Virus record (IMG/VR): IMGVR_UViG_3300009413_000045
Span: 1-31,377 of that record
DNA: 31,377 bases
Strand: one strand, 5' to 3'
Source of the DNA: a virus
The notes under the pieces were generated by a model that saw only the letters and a program-made list of their open reading frames with translations, made no database searches and was not told the DNA's origin. Within the stretch, counting starts at the first letter, position 1. The number at the start of each line of letters is the position of its first letter. Position numbers and translations under genes: made by a program. This document shows positions 31,182 to 31,377 of the stretch, in pieces.

Positions 31182-31220
31182 GGGGACAGTCAGGTTTCGG
31201 CCTGGCTGTCCCCTTTTTTT
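31182..31220 (+). terminator. Rho-independent terminator of the plus-strand genes
   Basis: A 13-bp stem (31182-31194 with 31201-31213) closes the loop TTTCGG and is followed by seven T residues (31214-31220). It lies 5 nt after the stop of the 53-aa gene. Twelve pairs are Watson-Crick and one is T-G. The following 157 nt up to the right edge hold no gene I can support. Confidence 0.92.
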
Positions 31221-31377
31221 CTTCTTACCGCAAAACTGCTGATGATGCGTCGAAATTGTTCGAGCCAACATGGACAGTGAGCGAAGCATGACATAAAGCC
31301 GCCATACTTCACTACACTGACTATACATTTCGCAACTCGCTCCGCTTTTGCACCGCAACTCCACCCCCCCCTACACC

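Noticed and set aside
31173-31364. 63-residue minus-strand open frame at the right end
   Set aside because: Crosses the terminator of the plus-strand genes and has a Lys run encoded by its T-tract; no support.
1-31377. Terminal or circular overlap of the window ends
   Set aside because: The first and last few dozen bases show no shared direct repeat, so there is no sign of a closed genome.

Overview
The window looks like part of a tailed-phage genome (Caudoviricetes), most likely an environmental, marine-type phage with a short-tailed (podovirus-like) morphology. The basis is one long, densely packed virion operon read on the minus strand: large terminase, a P22-like large portal, a GroES-like co-chaperonin, a scaffold-like protein, an HK97-fold-type capsid protein, a decoration-like protein, adaptor-type proteins, a DNA-stabilisation-like tail protein and several very long repetitive tail or fibre proteins. 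I see no sheath, tape measure of classical type, integrase, DNA polymerase, lysozyme, tRNA or CRISPR. Assignments rest on sequence recognition without database searches. Neither the host nor a complete genome can be inferred, because the left edge cuts a gene and no terminal repeats are visible.

Layout, in transcription order from right to left on the minus strand. Around 29.3 kb starts a small membrane protein, followed by terminase (27525-29018), three small or medium unknowns (26207-27496), portal (23660-26185), two tiny proteins (one of 56 aa), GroES-like protein (22893-23309), scaffold-like protein (21886-22893), an unknown, decoration-like protein (20765-21382) and major capsid protein (19817-20752). 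Next come a run of small neck and adaptor genes (15767-19649), two repeat proteins (15001-15765 and the 1176-aa 11453-14983), a cluster of small membrane proteins (10622-11433), the 793-aa stabilisation-like protein (7955-10336), small tail genes, and finally two giant low-complexity proteins (4301-7432 and 337-4296) plus a truncated gene at the left edge. Many junctions overlap (ATGA, TAATG, TGATG), so translation is probably coupled throughout. Among the gaps inside this operon, only three exceed 100 nt, and each holds a strong multi-helix RNA structure.

Right of 29.3 kb the picture changes. About 800 nt without a convincing gene (29295-30118) contains an AT-rich, CTAG-rich palindromic block and then a series of hairpins. 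A perfect TATAAT lies just ahead of a 200-nt structured segment, on the side that leads into two plus-strand genes (30119-30952 and 31015-31176). These two genes are visibly more GC-rich than the virion operon and have no recognised function. The smaller one is flanked by two near-identical 13-bp hairpins that differ by a compensatory pair, and the downstream one ends in a T-run and is a clear terminator. This divergent module is the most unusual part of the window.
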